Source: Lucifuga dentata | Lineage: Eukaryota > Chordata > Actinopteri > Ophidiiformes > Bythitidae | DNA: 64,000 nucleotides | Direction: 5' to 3' | Assembly (NCBI GenBank): GCA_014773175.1 | Contig: VXCM01000257.1 | Span: 248,001 to 312,000, forward strand | Part shown: piece after piece, positions 24,328 to 36,865 of the stretch | Layout: every line of letters begins with the position of its first letter | Position numbering within the stretch: the stretch's first letter is position 1 | Translations under genes and position numbers: made by a program | Notes under the pieces: model-generated | What the model was told of the DNA's origin: nothing | The model's input: only the letters and a program-made list of their open reading frames with translations | Database searches by the model: none

Positions 24328-26050
24328 CTTCTTCTTCTTCTTCTTTTCCTTTCAGCTTTCCCTTCAGGGGTCACCACAGCGAATCATCTGCCTCCATCTA
24401 ACCCTATCCTCTGCCTCCTCTTCTCTCACACCAACTAACTTCATGTCCTCTTTCACTACATCCATAAATCTCCTCTTTGGTCTTCCTCTAGGCCTCCTGC
24501 CTGGCAGTTCCAACCTCAGCATCCTTCTACCGATATGTTCACTATCCCTCCTCTGTACATGTCCAAACCATCTCAGTCTGGCCTCTCTGACTTTATCTCC
24601 AAAACATCTAACATGCGCTGTCCCTCTGATGTACTCGTTCCTGATCCTATCCATCCTCGTCACTCCCAAAGAGAACCTCAGCATTTTAGTCTCTGCTACC
24701 TCTAGCTCTGCCTCCTGTCTTTTCCTCAGTGCCACTGTCTCTAAGCCATACAACATCGCTGGTCTCACCACCGTTTTGTACACCTTTCCTTTCATTCTTG
24801 CCGAGACTCTTTTGTCACACATCACACCTGACACTTTTCTCCACCCATTCCAACCTGCTTGCACACGTTTCTTCACCTCTTTTCCACACTCTCCATTGCT
24901 CTGGACTGTGGACCCTAAGTACTTAAAATCCTCCACCTTCTTTATCTCTATTCCCTGTAACCTCACCATTCCACTTGAGTCCCTCTCATTCACAGCCATG
25001 TATTCTGTCTTGCTGCGGCTAACCTTCATTCCTCTCCTTTCCAGGGCATATCTCCACCTCTCTAGGTTTTCCTCCACCTGCTCCCTGCTCTCACTACAGA
25101 TCACAATGTCATCTGCAAACATCATAGTCCAAGGGGATTCTTGTCTAACCTCATCTGTCAGCCTGTCCATCACTACAGCAAACAAGAAGGGGCTCAGAGC
25201 TGATCCTTGGTGTAGTCCCACTTCCACCTTGAACTCCTCTGTCACACCTACGGCACACCTCACCACTGTCTTACAGCTCTCATACATGTCCTGCACCACT
25301 CTAACATACTTCTCTGCCACTCCAGACTTCCTCATACAACACCACAGTTCCTCTCTCGGCACCCTGTCATATGCTTTCTCTAGATCTACAAAGGCACAAT
25401 GCAGCTCCCTCTGACCTTCTCTGTACTTCTCTATCAACATCCTCAAAGCAAATACTGCATCTGTAGTACTCTTCCTTGGCATGAAACCATACTGCTGCTC
25501 AGAAATGCTGACTTCTGCCCTTAGTCTAGCTTCCACTACTCTTTCCCATAACTTCATTGTGTGGCTCATCAACTTTATTCCTCTGTAGTTGCCACAGCTC
25601 TGCACGTCTCCCTTGTTCTTAAAAATCGGCACCAGCACACTTCTCCTCCATTCCTCAGGCATCCTCTCACTCTCTAAGATCTCGTTGAACAACCTAGTCA
25701 AAAACTCTACTGCCACCTCTCCTAGACACTTCCATACCTCTACAGGTATATCATCAGGACCAACTGCCTTTCCACTCTTCATCCTCTTCAGTGACCTCCT
25801 CACTTCATCCTTACTAATCTTTGCAACTTCCTGGTTCACAACGGTCACCTCTTCTACTCTTCGTTCCCTCTCATTTTCCTCATTCATCAGCTCTTCAAAG
25901 TACTCTTTCCATCTTCCCATCACACTTCTGGCACCTGTCAATACATTTCCATCTCTATCCTTAATCACCCTAACCTGCTGCACGTCCTTCCCATCTCTAT
26001 TTCTCTGCCTCGCCAACCTGTATAAATCAGTCTCTCCCTCCTTACTGTCC
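24328..26050 (-). mobile_element. RTE-clade LINE, 5'-truncated, with 21-bp target-site duplications
   Basis: A 1723-bp insertion is bounded by identical 21-bp direct repeats at 24307-24327 and 26051-26071 (both begin TTGTCAAAACAAAATA). On the minus strand it starts inside the reverse transcriptase frame and ends with an extremely short 3' tail. That tail runs from the stop codon at 24364 to a (GAA)n repeat at 24328-24345. A tiny 3' UTR ending in a simple repeat rather than poly(A) is typical of RTE elements. The endonuclease domain and 5' end are missing through truncation. Perfect duplications and an uninterrupted frame point to a fairly recent insertion. Confidence 0.92.
24364..26049 (-). 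CDS. RTE-type LINE reverse transcriptase, N-terminally truncated
   Basis: The frame is open from the insertion boundary (26049) to TGA at 24364-24366, with no true start because the element is 5'-truncated. Counting from the TTG at 26016 as residue 1, motifs are: NYRGI at 143-147; FVDLEKAYD at 209-217 (catalytic Asp); GLHQGS at 267-272; FADD at 300-303 (catalytic Asp pair); FKYLGSTV near 363; and LRWFGHV toward the C-terminus. It would copy LINE RNA into DNA at the target site. The apurinic-type endonuclease that normally precedes it is absent, so this copy is not autonomous. It is antisense-neutral to spock1, sharing the gene's strand within the intron. Confidence 0.93.
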   Translation of the reverse strand, partial: DSKEGETDLYRLARQRNRDGKDVQQVRVIKDRDGNVLTGARSVMGRWKEYFEELMNEENERERRVEEVTVVNQEVAKISKDEVRRSLKRMKSGKAVGPDDIPVEVWKCLGEVAVEFLTRLFNEILESERMPEEWRRSVLVPIFKNKGDVQSCGNYRGIKLMSHTMKLWERVVEARLRAEVSISEQQYGFMPRKSTTDAVFALRMLIEKYREGQRELHCAFVDLEKAYDRVPREELWCCMRKSGVAEKYVRVVQDMYESCKTVVRCAVGVTEEFKVEVGLHQGSALSPFLFAVVMDRLTDEVRQESPWTMMFADDIVICSESREQVEENLERWRYALERRGMKVSRSKTEYMAVNERDSSGMVRLQGIEIKKVEDFKYLGSTVQSNGECGKEVKKRVQAGWNGWRKVSGVMCDKRVSARMKGKVYKTVVRPAMLYGLETVALRKRQEAELEVAETKMLRFSLGVTRMDRIRNEYIRGTAHVRCFGDKVREARLRWFGHVQRRDSEHIGRRMLRLELPGRRPRGRPKRRFMDVVKEDMKLVGVREEEAEDRVRWRQMIRCGDP

Positions 26051-26613
26051 TTGTCAAAACAAAATATATTTAAATATTTTCATTTAAGTCAGAAAATATA
26101 AAATACTAAATAAACAACATTAATACTGTACATTTACCAAGGGATCAGTACCCATTTCAGGTATATAAGAGTTTACAATACTCAAAGTATTTCAGTTTGA
26201 TGATCTCTAATGAAAACAGCTTTTTTTTCCCTAAACTCTTTGCTCTTTAACTTAGTATAAATATGCATGCATAAATCAAACACCAAATGAATGTTTGCTG
26301 TCTTTTGCTGTTCCTGTGTGTTCTGCATGCTGATGTTCACATTTATACTTTTTAATACCCTATCTGAAGTTTATCAGCATACAAATTTCTTGCACTGCAC
26401 TAATGAGCCAAAGGGAGTGGAAAGGAATATGCAAACTGAACTATGTTGGAGTTAACAATCCTTGATTCCCATATTTATCACCTATGGGTGCAATCTTGAA
26501 CAAGGCAACAATACTCAAACACCATCACTCCTCTAAAAGAGATCCCACACAGAGAAATGGAAAAATAATATGGATAGTAAAAACAATATTTACATGGAAT
26601 TAAAGGGATTTTG

Positions 26614-26615
<2 letters not shown>

Positions 26616-26660
<45 letters not shown>
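26616..26660. repeat. (GA)n microsatellite
   Basis: Pure GA run. Confidence 0.97.
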
Positions 26661-26662
<2 letters not shown>

Positions 26663-27123
26663 TACCACCACAGCAGCAAGGAGCTCATTTCACACAGTCT
26701 CTGAGGAGTTTAAAAAGCTTACTCAGGAACAGAGTGACTGAGGCAAACAAAGAGAAAGAAAAAGGGGAAAGATGCTGATTTAGGAAAATAAAGAGGATGA
26801 ATTGAAATGAAGAGCACAGAAGGAGGACAGAGGAAGGCATGGAGGAAAGAAGATGGGGGGTTTAAGATGTTGTAGACATTGAGTATTGCTGTTTAAGGTT
26901 ACCTACAGAAGAGAGACATCTTTATCCCAGTAAGCACACAACATGAAACTAAAGCCTGGTAGATCCAAAACATTACATTTTTTTAAGCACTACCTCATCA
27001 TCTCATGTAACATTACTTTTGTTTATGATAGCACATTTTAGGTTTTTTTTATTACACTGGCCTTTTGTCTTGTAATTATAGGAGGATGATTTCATTTGAC
27101 CTACTTTAATTTAATGAAAGTTT

Positions 27124-27198
27124 TTGGACTTTATCATATCCATCCATTTGGACTTTATCATATCCATATCCAATGTTGGAACATCAGTTCCAACATTG
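27124..27198. repeat. 20-bp direct duplication followed by an 11-bp foldback
   Basis: TTGGACTTTATCATATCCAT occurs at 27124-27143 and again at 27148-27167. Directly after it, CAATGTTGGAA (27171-27181) pairs perfectly with 27188-27198 across a 6-nt loop. Confidence 0.95.
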
Positions 27199-27602
27199 TC
27201 AGTTATGATCATTTAATACAGTGAAAACTATGTGTGTCTCAACAGTTTCCAGTTTTTCCACTCTGTAAATCAACGGTGATATTTTACGGAAAAAGAGTGA
27301 CATATATTTCAAGCATGAACACCCCTTAACAGCACTACGAAATACGGTGCTCTGCTGAACTATTTCCTAAACTGACCAGGAGCCACAGCGAAGTAGAACC
27401 AAATGTCTTATCTTCCTCAAAGATTCAGCGCTTTGTAATTTGCCCATGGCAGCTTTGCTTTTAAAGGGAAGCAAGAAGTGATTTGATTGGTCATGACTGA
27501 GACCAGCTTCCACTCTCGCTGCTAACATTTAAATCCTCCTAATCCTGCCTCAACTCCCACTCTACTGCACCTCCACTTTGAGCTTTATGCAACATAATGA
27601 TT

Positions 27603-27624
27603 AAAAAAAAAAAAAAAAAAAAAN

Positions 27625-27679
<55 letters not shown>

Positions 27680-27680
27680 A
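27603..27680. repeat. Poly(A) and (GA)n tract with a single N
   Basis: Poly(A) joins (GA)n at N 27624. Confidence 0.95.
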
Positions 27681-29544
27681 CTCTCTAGAAGCTGTTGAAG
27701 ATTGCTATCTTCCCCATCAACTCTTTCCTTGTAATCTATTATCTCAGCTCCAGCCCTCTTTCTCTCTGTTTCTCGGTCTCTTCCTCTCTTAACAAACAAA
27801 CAACACTGGGTCCCTAACAAGCCGCATGAGGATGGGCCCTTCCACCTGGGTGATCTCTGCCCTAATTGGCTGAAGGATCTGTTTTTACTCTGCAGGGGTG
27901 ATACAATGATGTCGTACAATTCTAGTTTTCTATAAGAACCTTCAGTTTGAACCCACCTCTTGGTATCACTACAATGTGATGCCATGTTTGAAATGATCTA
28001 GAGAAAGGTCTTTCTTCTTCATTCTGAGTTTACAAACACAAAACCAAATTTAATGAGGCCTCCTGGGAATAACCCACTCCCACTGCTCTGGCTGATGGAA
28101 GACTTTAGATTCGAGACGAGGATCTGCCACATTTTCTGTTTTTATATGAACCCCATTCTATTGCTCATACTATTATGATTATTTAGATGGCGTTCTACAA
28201 TAAATCTATTTGTGATCTCATAGACATTTCATATCGAGACCAGGAAAAATGTCTCCAACTCACACGCTGAAAGCCAAAACATGCAGTCTTCAGATGTACC
28301 CAATATAAAAATCAATGAAATTTATCATGTTAATGTTAACAAATTTCAAAACTAAAAAATTAAGGATCAATAAAGGTTATTCTCAGTTCTGATCCACAAT
28401 GTGAGTGTAGACTTCCAGAGGAGCTGTTTCTACATGCATCATCAACTTGAATTTCCCCAGCTGCAGACAGGAATACAACAGACTGCAGATTCTTTTTTCA
28501 CCATTTTATATCCACTTAGATCAATCAAGTCTGCCTTAATTCTTCTATTAAAATCCTTCCCTCCCTGTGGTATTTACCACAGCAGGAGAATGGCACTGCA
28601 AGAGACTGATGCAAAAGATTCAGGCAATATTTTGGTTTGAAACAATCCACTCTAAAAACAACAGTTATTCCTCTGAAGATGACTCAATGGATCTTTACTG
28701 TCAGGGGTGCTAAAAAACATTTTACAAAATCCCTGCCGATTCAGATGTTGAGTGCCATGAATAGGGCTCACACACCCCTCACACACTTATCCGTGTCACA
28801 AAATAGAATTCACTTATGGACTATATGATTTTAAGCCATTACACATGAAAGTTAACAATCATAAAATTGTGATAAGATCTTTGGCTGCCAACCAATCCAA
28901 CCAGTGGTTCCAGATGAGAAAGATCCACCAAGCCAGTTTAGGACTTTAATGACCATAAGACATCTGTAATAAAATTACAGACAAATTTAGGACCAAAATG
29001 TCACAGTTTAAATGCTGCTGCAACACACTTCTATGAGCTACTGTAACTGAATGATAGGTTGATGATGCATTTTTTCCTGCATAATTTTTTCCTGCTTCTT
29101 GTAGCGCTACAATTGATGAAGTTACATTAGACCAACTCAACCAGTACTGTGGTGTATCTTTGTTTTTTCTTTTCTGAAGCTCCAGCTGAGGATGAAAACC
29201 CCAAATGCATCCATTCAGTATGTTATCTGTTCTTCCTAACATCCTCCCTCATTTCTCTCTCCAACTTATCCTAACAGCTGTTAAATGAGATCTGAGCTTC
29301 TGCATGCAGAGGCAACATTAACAAGATGATGGATTTTTCCGCTTTGTTTCCCTTTATCGTGCTCTGTTTTGCCTGCCTCTTCATCTTATTGTTTTGATTG
29401 TAGGTCTTAACCCTGTGCATGCATGTGTGTGTGTATCCCAGATTCAATTCATCACTAAATCTGTCTCCATTTCTGATTATTGTAATGACTAATAATAATG
29501 ATAATGAAATATGTGCACTTTTAAGATTGGAATCTGCAGGGGGT

Positions 29545-29545
<1 letters not shown>

Positions 29546-29587
<42 letters not shown>
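29546..29587. repeat. (CA)n microsatellite
   Basis: Pure CA run. Confidence 0.97.
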
Positions 29588-29590
<3 letters not shown>

Positions 29591-29689
29591 CATCTAATAT
29601 AATTTTGTATTGTTCAGGATGCCAAATATTAGAAAAAAAATGAACTTTCATTGCAGCCAAATGACAGTAACAAAGTTTCTAGGCAGAAT

Positions 29690-29727
29690 AGAAAAAAAAA
29701 AAAAAAAATNAAAAAAAAAAAAAAAAA
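29690..29727. repeat. Poly(A) run with a single N
   Basis: Homopolymer A with N at 29710. Confidence 0.95.
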
Positions 29728-30865
29728 TCTTCCTTTTATCATTTCTGTCCTGCTGTGGCTCAGCAGGCACCAGTGTCACATCTAGTATTTTACTTTGATC
29801 AGTGTTAAATAAACCAGGCCAGTCACTTGTGTTCTGATTAGAGAGATGCTGTGATGACTCTGCAGTGTGAATGTGTTGTATAATACAAATTATGCATTAC
29901 CTGGGAGTTTTTGCTGCTCTTGCAACTCTTTCACACAACTACATTCATCACAAAATCCTATTTTGTGCCTAATTTTAACACCACATACTGTATGTCCACC
30001 AGCTCAATCTATGTCTGGAACATAAGGAATCTTCATTTATTTATTTAATACACTGATAAATTACAAATAAAAATATGATCTGTGTACCTGAACTCCACAC
30101 GAGAGTTAATTTTGATTGTTACATACCAGGTATACGTCTCTAAGGTAAACTGTACTTTAATTAACAGTGATCATAAAACACAAAATATAAAGTGAATTGT
30201 ATGGGGTTTAAAACTTAGTTTAAAAAAAACTTTGTTTTATATTTATTAACTTTTTATGATTTTTTGCATGGTTAAATACATGGAATCAAGAAGTAAAACT
30301 AACCATAGAATAATGAATACTCAATTAAATGATAATGTGTTGCTCATTTAAATAAATTTAATTTACTATGTCATAGTTACTTTTTTAATTGATAACCTTT
30401 TTTTTTTTATTGAACAGAATTCTCAGCTAAAAAAAGTCTATAATTATTCTGGTGGCACTCTCCACACTAACTGGAAACGGGTTTGGACCTGTTAACACTC
30501 ATTCTTGTTTCCTCACAGGATGAGCTGCATACAGCGTGAGCGGGATGAAAGATTGCCTCAGTGACATGGCCACAGTCAATAAGCAGAGTAATCACAAACA
30601 CAATCATCACCATCATCACAACAGTTATGATCGCCATAATCGGCATCATAATCATAAAGCTGACAGGAAAGCTAATCAAAATGCTGATAGCAGATTACAG
30701 AAGTAATTGAAATGGATGTGAAGGTATTTATCTCCATTTTAAAGCTGGAGGCTTTTTTTTTTTTTTTTTTTTTTTTACTTCAAGACATTCAGGGGAAGGA
30801 GCCTATTTTACATTTCTTTGCCTGGAAGACTGCATGATCCCATGTTTGAACTTGTGCATCTAAGC

Positions 30866-30867
<2 letters not shown>

Positions 30868-30919
<52 letters not shown>
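30868..30919. repeat. (TG)n microsatellite
   Basis: Pure TG run. Confidence 0.97.
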
Positions 30920-30920
<1 letters not shown>

Positions 30921-31083
30921 TTTGTGGATGTGCAGGTCAGAATATGTGTGTGAGTGCAGCAGGGAAAGATAGTTTGTCAATATTGAGAGAGGATGTTCTA
31001 ACCAAAGACCCCATTGTACTTCAAAAGACAATATGAAATAAAGAAAAACAACAGGCCAGGGAACACCATGTGCAGCACACACC

Positions 31084-31106
31084 TTAAAGGACCATACCAG
31101 TGAAGA
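31084..31106. mobile_element. Left-end remnant resembling the TTAA-flanked family
   Basis: TTAAAGGACCATACCAGTGA matches the family terminal repeat, but the sequence then diverges. It is either a deeply truncated copy or a related element. Confidence 0.4.
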
Positions 31107-31582
31107 GATTTGAAGATATTAGGGATCAGCTCCATTCCATTATATTTGTTTCTGTATTGACCATTTGAATCTGAGGGGTATAGCACCACTTAATGATGAC
31201 AAATTGAGGTGCATCTCCTGACCCACACACTGTGTAAGGTAAGGTGCTGGTCAACATTTTTTTTCTCTTATGCTCCTAATACAATTATGCTTATGCTCCT
31301 AATAAACTCTATATGCGGTCTCTGTATTTGGCAGCACTTAGAGGTTAGAAGATGAGGTGCATTTCCTGACCTACACATTATGAAATTATTGAACACACCT
31401 GTCAGTAATTGAAGAGAGTGTAATGCCTTTTACCTAAGACTATTTATTGCTCAGCATGTGATTGTGGTGAAGTGAACCTGATGAAGCTTGTGGAGAAACA
31501 CATGGTTTGCACTGTTTGCTCTCGAAATGGAATGAAAAAATGAAAAGTTGAAGAAGAAATGAGGCCTCCTGGTGACTAACTT

Positions 31583-32102
31583 TTGAAATGGACCATACCA
31601 GTGAATTTGCATGTTTAAGCCCAATGAATACAACCTGCATACACGTTACATTAGTGCCAAACATTTTCCAAAGCATTCAACTAGAGCATTAAATTTTAGA
31701 ATAATTTTTCCTACCTTCCAGACTGCTACTGGTTTCACTTCATACAGTATGCTGCAAAAACAACCTGTAGAGACTTGAATTTTGTTTGGTCAAATTTACT
31801 TAATTTAACAAATCCAAAAAAGAAGTGTGCAGAAGAAAAGATATGCCTTTGCCAGGTAATAATGTCCAAAGAGAAGATGACTTTTACAGAGAAATTAAAA
31901 TGACCATGCCTTCTACAGCTATGCATAAGTGCTAGCAGGCAAAATATTGAATTTTAAGGTGGGTGCATCACTTGAACATTTGATTTTGAAAGGTTAGGGA
32001 TTTGACAAAATAACACAAAAACTAAAATACAATTTTGGAAACAGGTTGACAGTTATGTAACATGGGCTCAAACATGCAAACATACCACTGGATTTCTTTT
32101 AA
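31583..32102 (+). mobile_element. TTAA-flanked inverted-repeat element, near-complete copy
   Basis: The left end is GGACCATACCAGTGAATTTG and the right end GGGCTCAAACATGCAAACAT then TTCTTTTAA; these are inverted repeats. Internal blocks (CTACCTTCCAGACTGCTACT near the left, TTGAATTTTAAGGTGGGTGC near the right) match the copy at 39516 in order. They appear inverted in the copies at 9107 and 51362. Confidence 0.75.
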
Positions 32103-33104
32103 TGCCACTCCATGCTGGTAGGAGGCATAAACTGGTCATGAGTCATTACCAGAGGCAGGGATGAAAGGCTCACAACTGAGAGAGAATTTGGCAGTTGCAC
32201 AGTTTATTTAGTAATGAAAAAAAAAAGGCAAAGGAGACAGAGAAAGAGATGGTACATTCATCCTCTAAATCAGAGTATGGAGGAAGATGGAGAATTTTCT
32301 CTGTTTATTCAAGAAATGTGGAGTTTGGATGTGTTAATCCAACAGCAGGTAAAGTTTTGTCGAGCTCTGCCTGCTGGCCCCTCGCCACTGATGCACTCCA
32401 TTTGGTATTTGTAACAATTACAGCCAGAGGGAGGTATCAGAAGTAGAAAAGAAAGAGACAAAAGTTCTCCTGAAGGCCCCAGTATGCTGTCTAAAAAGTT
32501 GAACTTTCAAGACAAAAAAAGATGTCCTGCAAGGCTGAAGACTCTTTTGGTGTTTTTTTTTTGCAGGGGGGCCCCTGAAGTGAGCTTCTTCAGGAATGTA
32601 ATATTTTGACCAATTAAAGCCAGGAGGATGTATCAGAAGTACAGTAGAAAACACCAAAAACAGTTCTAAAGGACGATACTGCACATCATGTTCTAGAAAG
32701 CATTCACCAGCTTGTTCTTTCATGATTCATCTTATGTCTTTTGAAGTGTATGGGGGCCTCTAGGGTCACAAAGAACATAGGAAAAGCCTGAATCATTTAT
32801 TTGTCCTGGAAATTCTATTTTTCATGAAGTATACTGGGGCCCTAAAAAGTTCCAGTAGAGAAAAAATATATATAAAGGGAGAAGTAATATACTGTATTTT
32901 GAGTTAAGAGAGTTCTAAATAGAGGGGAAGAATTTAGTGACAGGGTGCATAATTATAGCTTTTTATGCTAATTAGAGATACAAGAGAATTAGCGTCATGG
33001 GTTTTCTGTTGGGGTAAACAAGTATCATAGATAAGCTATGACAAGTAGAATTCATGAATGTGATCTCAAGATGATGTCAAAAATATCACACTACAAGTTT
33101 CATA

Positions 33105-33480
33105 TTAGGTTTTACAAATCAGAAGCAGATCATCTATGCTGACGACACTCTGACACATGAAGTGAAATCTCTTCCTGCCTCGGTGACATTTTGAGCAGAG
33201 CTGGATGGCTTCCCACCACCTGAAGCTCAGCCTTGACTGCCAAGACTGAGCGGTTCCTTTTCTAGTTTGAATCCGATCTTCTTCCAGACCTTTCAGTCAC
33301 CACTGACAGCATGACATTGAGGTCTGACCAGACTGCCAAGAGCCTTGGTGTGATATTGCATAACCAACAGCTGACATATCTGAGCTCTTATCGTCTCTTG
33401 TCTGGTTTACTGTAATTCTGCTCTAGCTGGGCTGCCAGAAATCTCTCTTTAAATACAATGACTGAATGTTATTACAGCCA
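33105..33480 (+). pseudogene. Decayed L2/CR1-like LINE reverse transcriptase fragment
   Basis: IYADDT (from 33132) is the reverse transcriptase catalytic motif. Further on are blocks resembling KSLGVIL (near 33340) and YCNSALAGLP (near 33410-33440), the order found in L2/CR1-type elements. Stops and frameshifts separate them and an internal deletion is likely. Inactive relic. Confidence 0.65.
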
Positions 33481-35215
33481 CTCACCAAATCTGCCACCCT
33501 GTGAGTCACTATGGAGCACAATAGAATGCACAATCAAAATGCACAAAAACAACAAGACTTTTCCAAGAACAATAAGACAGCAGCCAGTTTGCTTGATGAA
33601 TTGGAGGTACTGAAATGAAATTATGTAATAATACTGAGATGAGATGAAAAAAAAAGTGATATATCAACTGAAAATGTTAGAAAAACCCAAGCGTGTAATA
33701 TTGAGGGAGAAAGGAGATGAAAAGAAGCTTACAATTTCTCCATAGCACTTGTCAAAAGTATAAATCAGTCAGAACCTTGTTTTTAGAATATAGCACATAA
33801 AGCTCCATAAGGCACCAGCCTGAAGACAACATGGTGGCCTTTCTCATTTGGAGGCCTGGTTTAAAACCCAGTTGACCATTTTCTTAGCCAAATGGTGATT
33901 GGCTAATGACAAAATGTCACATGACAAAATGTGAGTAGCCAGGCTACCAGAATTTGAAATGTTACATTAGCTACATCCAAAGCTAAAGGCGCTGGTGCTA
34001 ATCTTTGTTTGGCATTAGTCTGACTTGAATTCATGAACAGATATTTCCCTTTACTCCCAATTTCATTAATAAGATGTAAAGTTCCATCAGGTAATGCAGT
34101 TCAGGCTTTTGATTACTTGCAATGCTACCTTATGGCAAGTTATTATTTTAGATTTGGCTTCTGCATCAACTAAAGTTGTTAATGTTGGTTATATGATTTA
34201 AATATTCTCAAGGCCACTAAGATGAATGTGTTGCATTACTGTAATTTGCCTTGTGAATTGCACAATACACTAGCAGCACACATTAAAGTGACAAAGTGTC
34301 AGATGGGGTCAGAGATCAGGGAGAAGTTAAAAAAATGTGAAATAGTTTAGAGAGAATGGAATCTCCTTATAATAATTTCAAAGTTCTGTAGGATTTACTA
34401 TGTTGGGAGTTTTTCATTTTTCCATTTATTCCACCTGTCCATTTCCATTTCTTTTTCAGTCAAGGCCTGTTTCAGTTGAAAAGAGTGGAGCAAAGGTTAC
34501 CTATGCACACTCACACACACACAATCCTCTGTGAAAAGAGCAACATCAACTCAACTTTTCATTTCCTTAACACCATAACAGCACGGGGTCGAGTGTCTGA
34601 ATTTCACCTTTACAAATGTACATAATTTTGATCTTTAAGCCAGCTCGATCTGGAGCACACTATCAACTTCAATCAAAGCAGACATTATTAGCTGAAAAAC
34701 AACAGTCATAAGCATTCATAAAATGTAATTCCTGTACATTTAGTTTTCATAGTGTAGTTATGATAGTGTTGTATCAGCCTGATGCTGCATGGATTCCCCT
34801 TCTGGCTCATTAGAAAACTGTCTGCTGCTTTTAAAGGGGATGAGAGGAGCTGATGTGATTGATTATCCATTACTGAAGCTTGTCCCAACTCCACCGCTGA
34901 TGTTGTATTCCTCTTGATAATAATGTATTAATCCTGCTCCGATCTCTTTTCCACTTTGAAAATAAGTTGTGCCCAGCAGGGAAGCATGCCTGATAGTCAC
35001 ACATATGGTTCATTAATACAGCTTTAGCCAAAATGACGGCAGAGGGAACCACGTGATGGAAACCATCCCACGTCCCGCTGGCTCTGAGACGATAACTGTG
35101 GATGTGGTTTCTGACCAGAGACAGAAAATCAGCAGTGACATTCAGGCTGCAGGCCAAACGGCTAATAGGCTCTGCCCTGCTTATCAGTATACTGCACTGT
35201 CTGCCATCCCAGAGG

Positions 35216-35216
<1 letters not shown>

Positions 35217-35242
<26 letters not shown>
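35217..35242. repeat. (CA)n run
   Basis: Pure CA run. Confidence 0.95.
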
Positions 35243-35246
<4 letters not shown>

Positions 35247-35728
35247 CAGCAGTGTTTCTGCCTCTGACCTGCTGTCCTCAACGGCTCATTCATCTTCTCC
35301 TTTTAGCTGAGAGCTTTATCTAAGCCAGTTAAGTATCGAGTTGTTGTTCAGAAGATGAGAAAGAATTTGAGGGTCGGGGAGGAAAGATCTGTGTTGTCTA
35401 TTAGGAAAAGCTGATTTCAAGCTCATTGGTTACCGATAAAATGATGGAGAGAGTACTGAAGGATCCCACCACTTGCATCAAGTTCTTACTGGTGTAGATA
35501 TAGTACATCCACAACACAGTCACACATCACTATAATAACATTTTAAGATTCACATACCAGTGTTCCACAAAATTATTAATCAGCAGAATACTCCTTTAAA
35601 TGTGTGTATGTTGCTGTATATCTGTATCTCAGCGCTGGGCCAAGCTGACGTGAGTGTAGAAGTCTGGAAGTTCAATAATACAATTTCACATCAGTAGCAA
35701 ACTGAGAAATGTGTCTATGGGAATTTGT

Positions 35729-35742
35729 GTGTGTGTGTGTGT

Positions 35743-35785
<43 letters not shown>

Positions 35786-35804
35786 TGTNTGTGTGTGTGT
35801 GTGT

Positions 35805-35846
<42 letters not shown>
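35729..35846. repeat. (GT)n microsatellite with a single N
   Basis: Long GT run with N at 35789. The interruptions on each side of the N (TATG, GAGTGT) recur, suggesting a duplicated assembly overlap. Confidence 0.95.
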
Positions 35847-35847
<1 letters not shown>

Positions 35848-35990
35848 TGTGCATGATTCTAAACACTAGCCAGCAGGTTTGCTTCAAGGACAAATCTAAT
35901 ATAGACTCTGTACCACACAGAAGAACTGAACAAAACAAAACTGCGGTTCTGTGCATGAGCATGTGTGTATATATTCACAACAGGCTAATG

Positions 35991-35993
<3 letters not shown>

Positions 35994-36028
<35 letters not shown>
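35994..36028. repeat. (CA)n microsatellite
   Basis: Pure CA run. Confidence 0.97.
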
Positions 36029-36033
<5 letters not shown>

Positions 36034-36865
36034 ACAAAAATCGATCTTCCAATTTTAACATCTTCATATCTTGATGCTAAACTAATGATATTCATTATCC
36101 AGGCGCAAATGTTGTTGTATAAATTTTGTCCGTACCATATTTTATAAATAGCCAGGGATGAAGTGAATGAGCATTTTAATAAATCAGGTTTTAGATGATC
36201 TTACAGTAACATCGCTAGAAAACCAAGGCAAAGTCAAGACTTGTTTGACCTTGGTGGAGGTATACACTTGAAATAATTTATTCACAGTACACCCTTTGTC
36301 TTAGCCTTTATTACTTTTCATGTTGCAATGAGTCCAATCAGCTTTTGAGGATCAATAAAGTTTCATCGTGACCTCTCTCATCGTATATAGTCAAACCAAC
36401 CTAAAGCTGATGTCCAATATACTGCCAGGAGCATTTAGCATGTAGCTAGCCTTGTTTACATGCATGGAGGCACACACACTGCCTTCAGAACCCTAATGAC
36501 AACAGCAAATCTGTTATTGAGCCTCAAAGACATTATCCATCTCCCCTTCAGTAAAGACAAAGAGACAGATATGACAGAGAAAGAGAGGGAAGTGGGTAAG
36601 AAATGGATCAGGCGATAATAGAGGAATTGGATATAGTCAAACCAGGAAATGAGTATGAGAGAAAGATACGAGAGAAACAGGACAGAAAGCATGAAGAAGG
36701 GAAAGAGAAAGACAGAGGGGGAAACAGGTTTTTTTCTTTATGAAATGTAATTAACTGCCTACAACTCTCTCTCTCTCTCTCTGCTTTTTACAGTTTAATT
36801 ATGATCCATCACAAACACCACACTAGGCCATTGATTGACATTCTGCTTGAGGCCTGAGATCAGCT

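Noticed and set aside
24443..25414. Long 323-codon plus-strand frame
   Set aside because: Antisense shadow of the RTE reverse transcriptase, rich in Ser/Leu/Thr with no domain of its own.
31199..31383. Two related segments (GAGGTGCATCTCCTGACCC near 31206 and GAGGTGCATTTCCTGACCT near 31354)
   Set aside because: Real similarity but only about 35 bp; too short to call a defined element or module.
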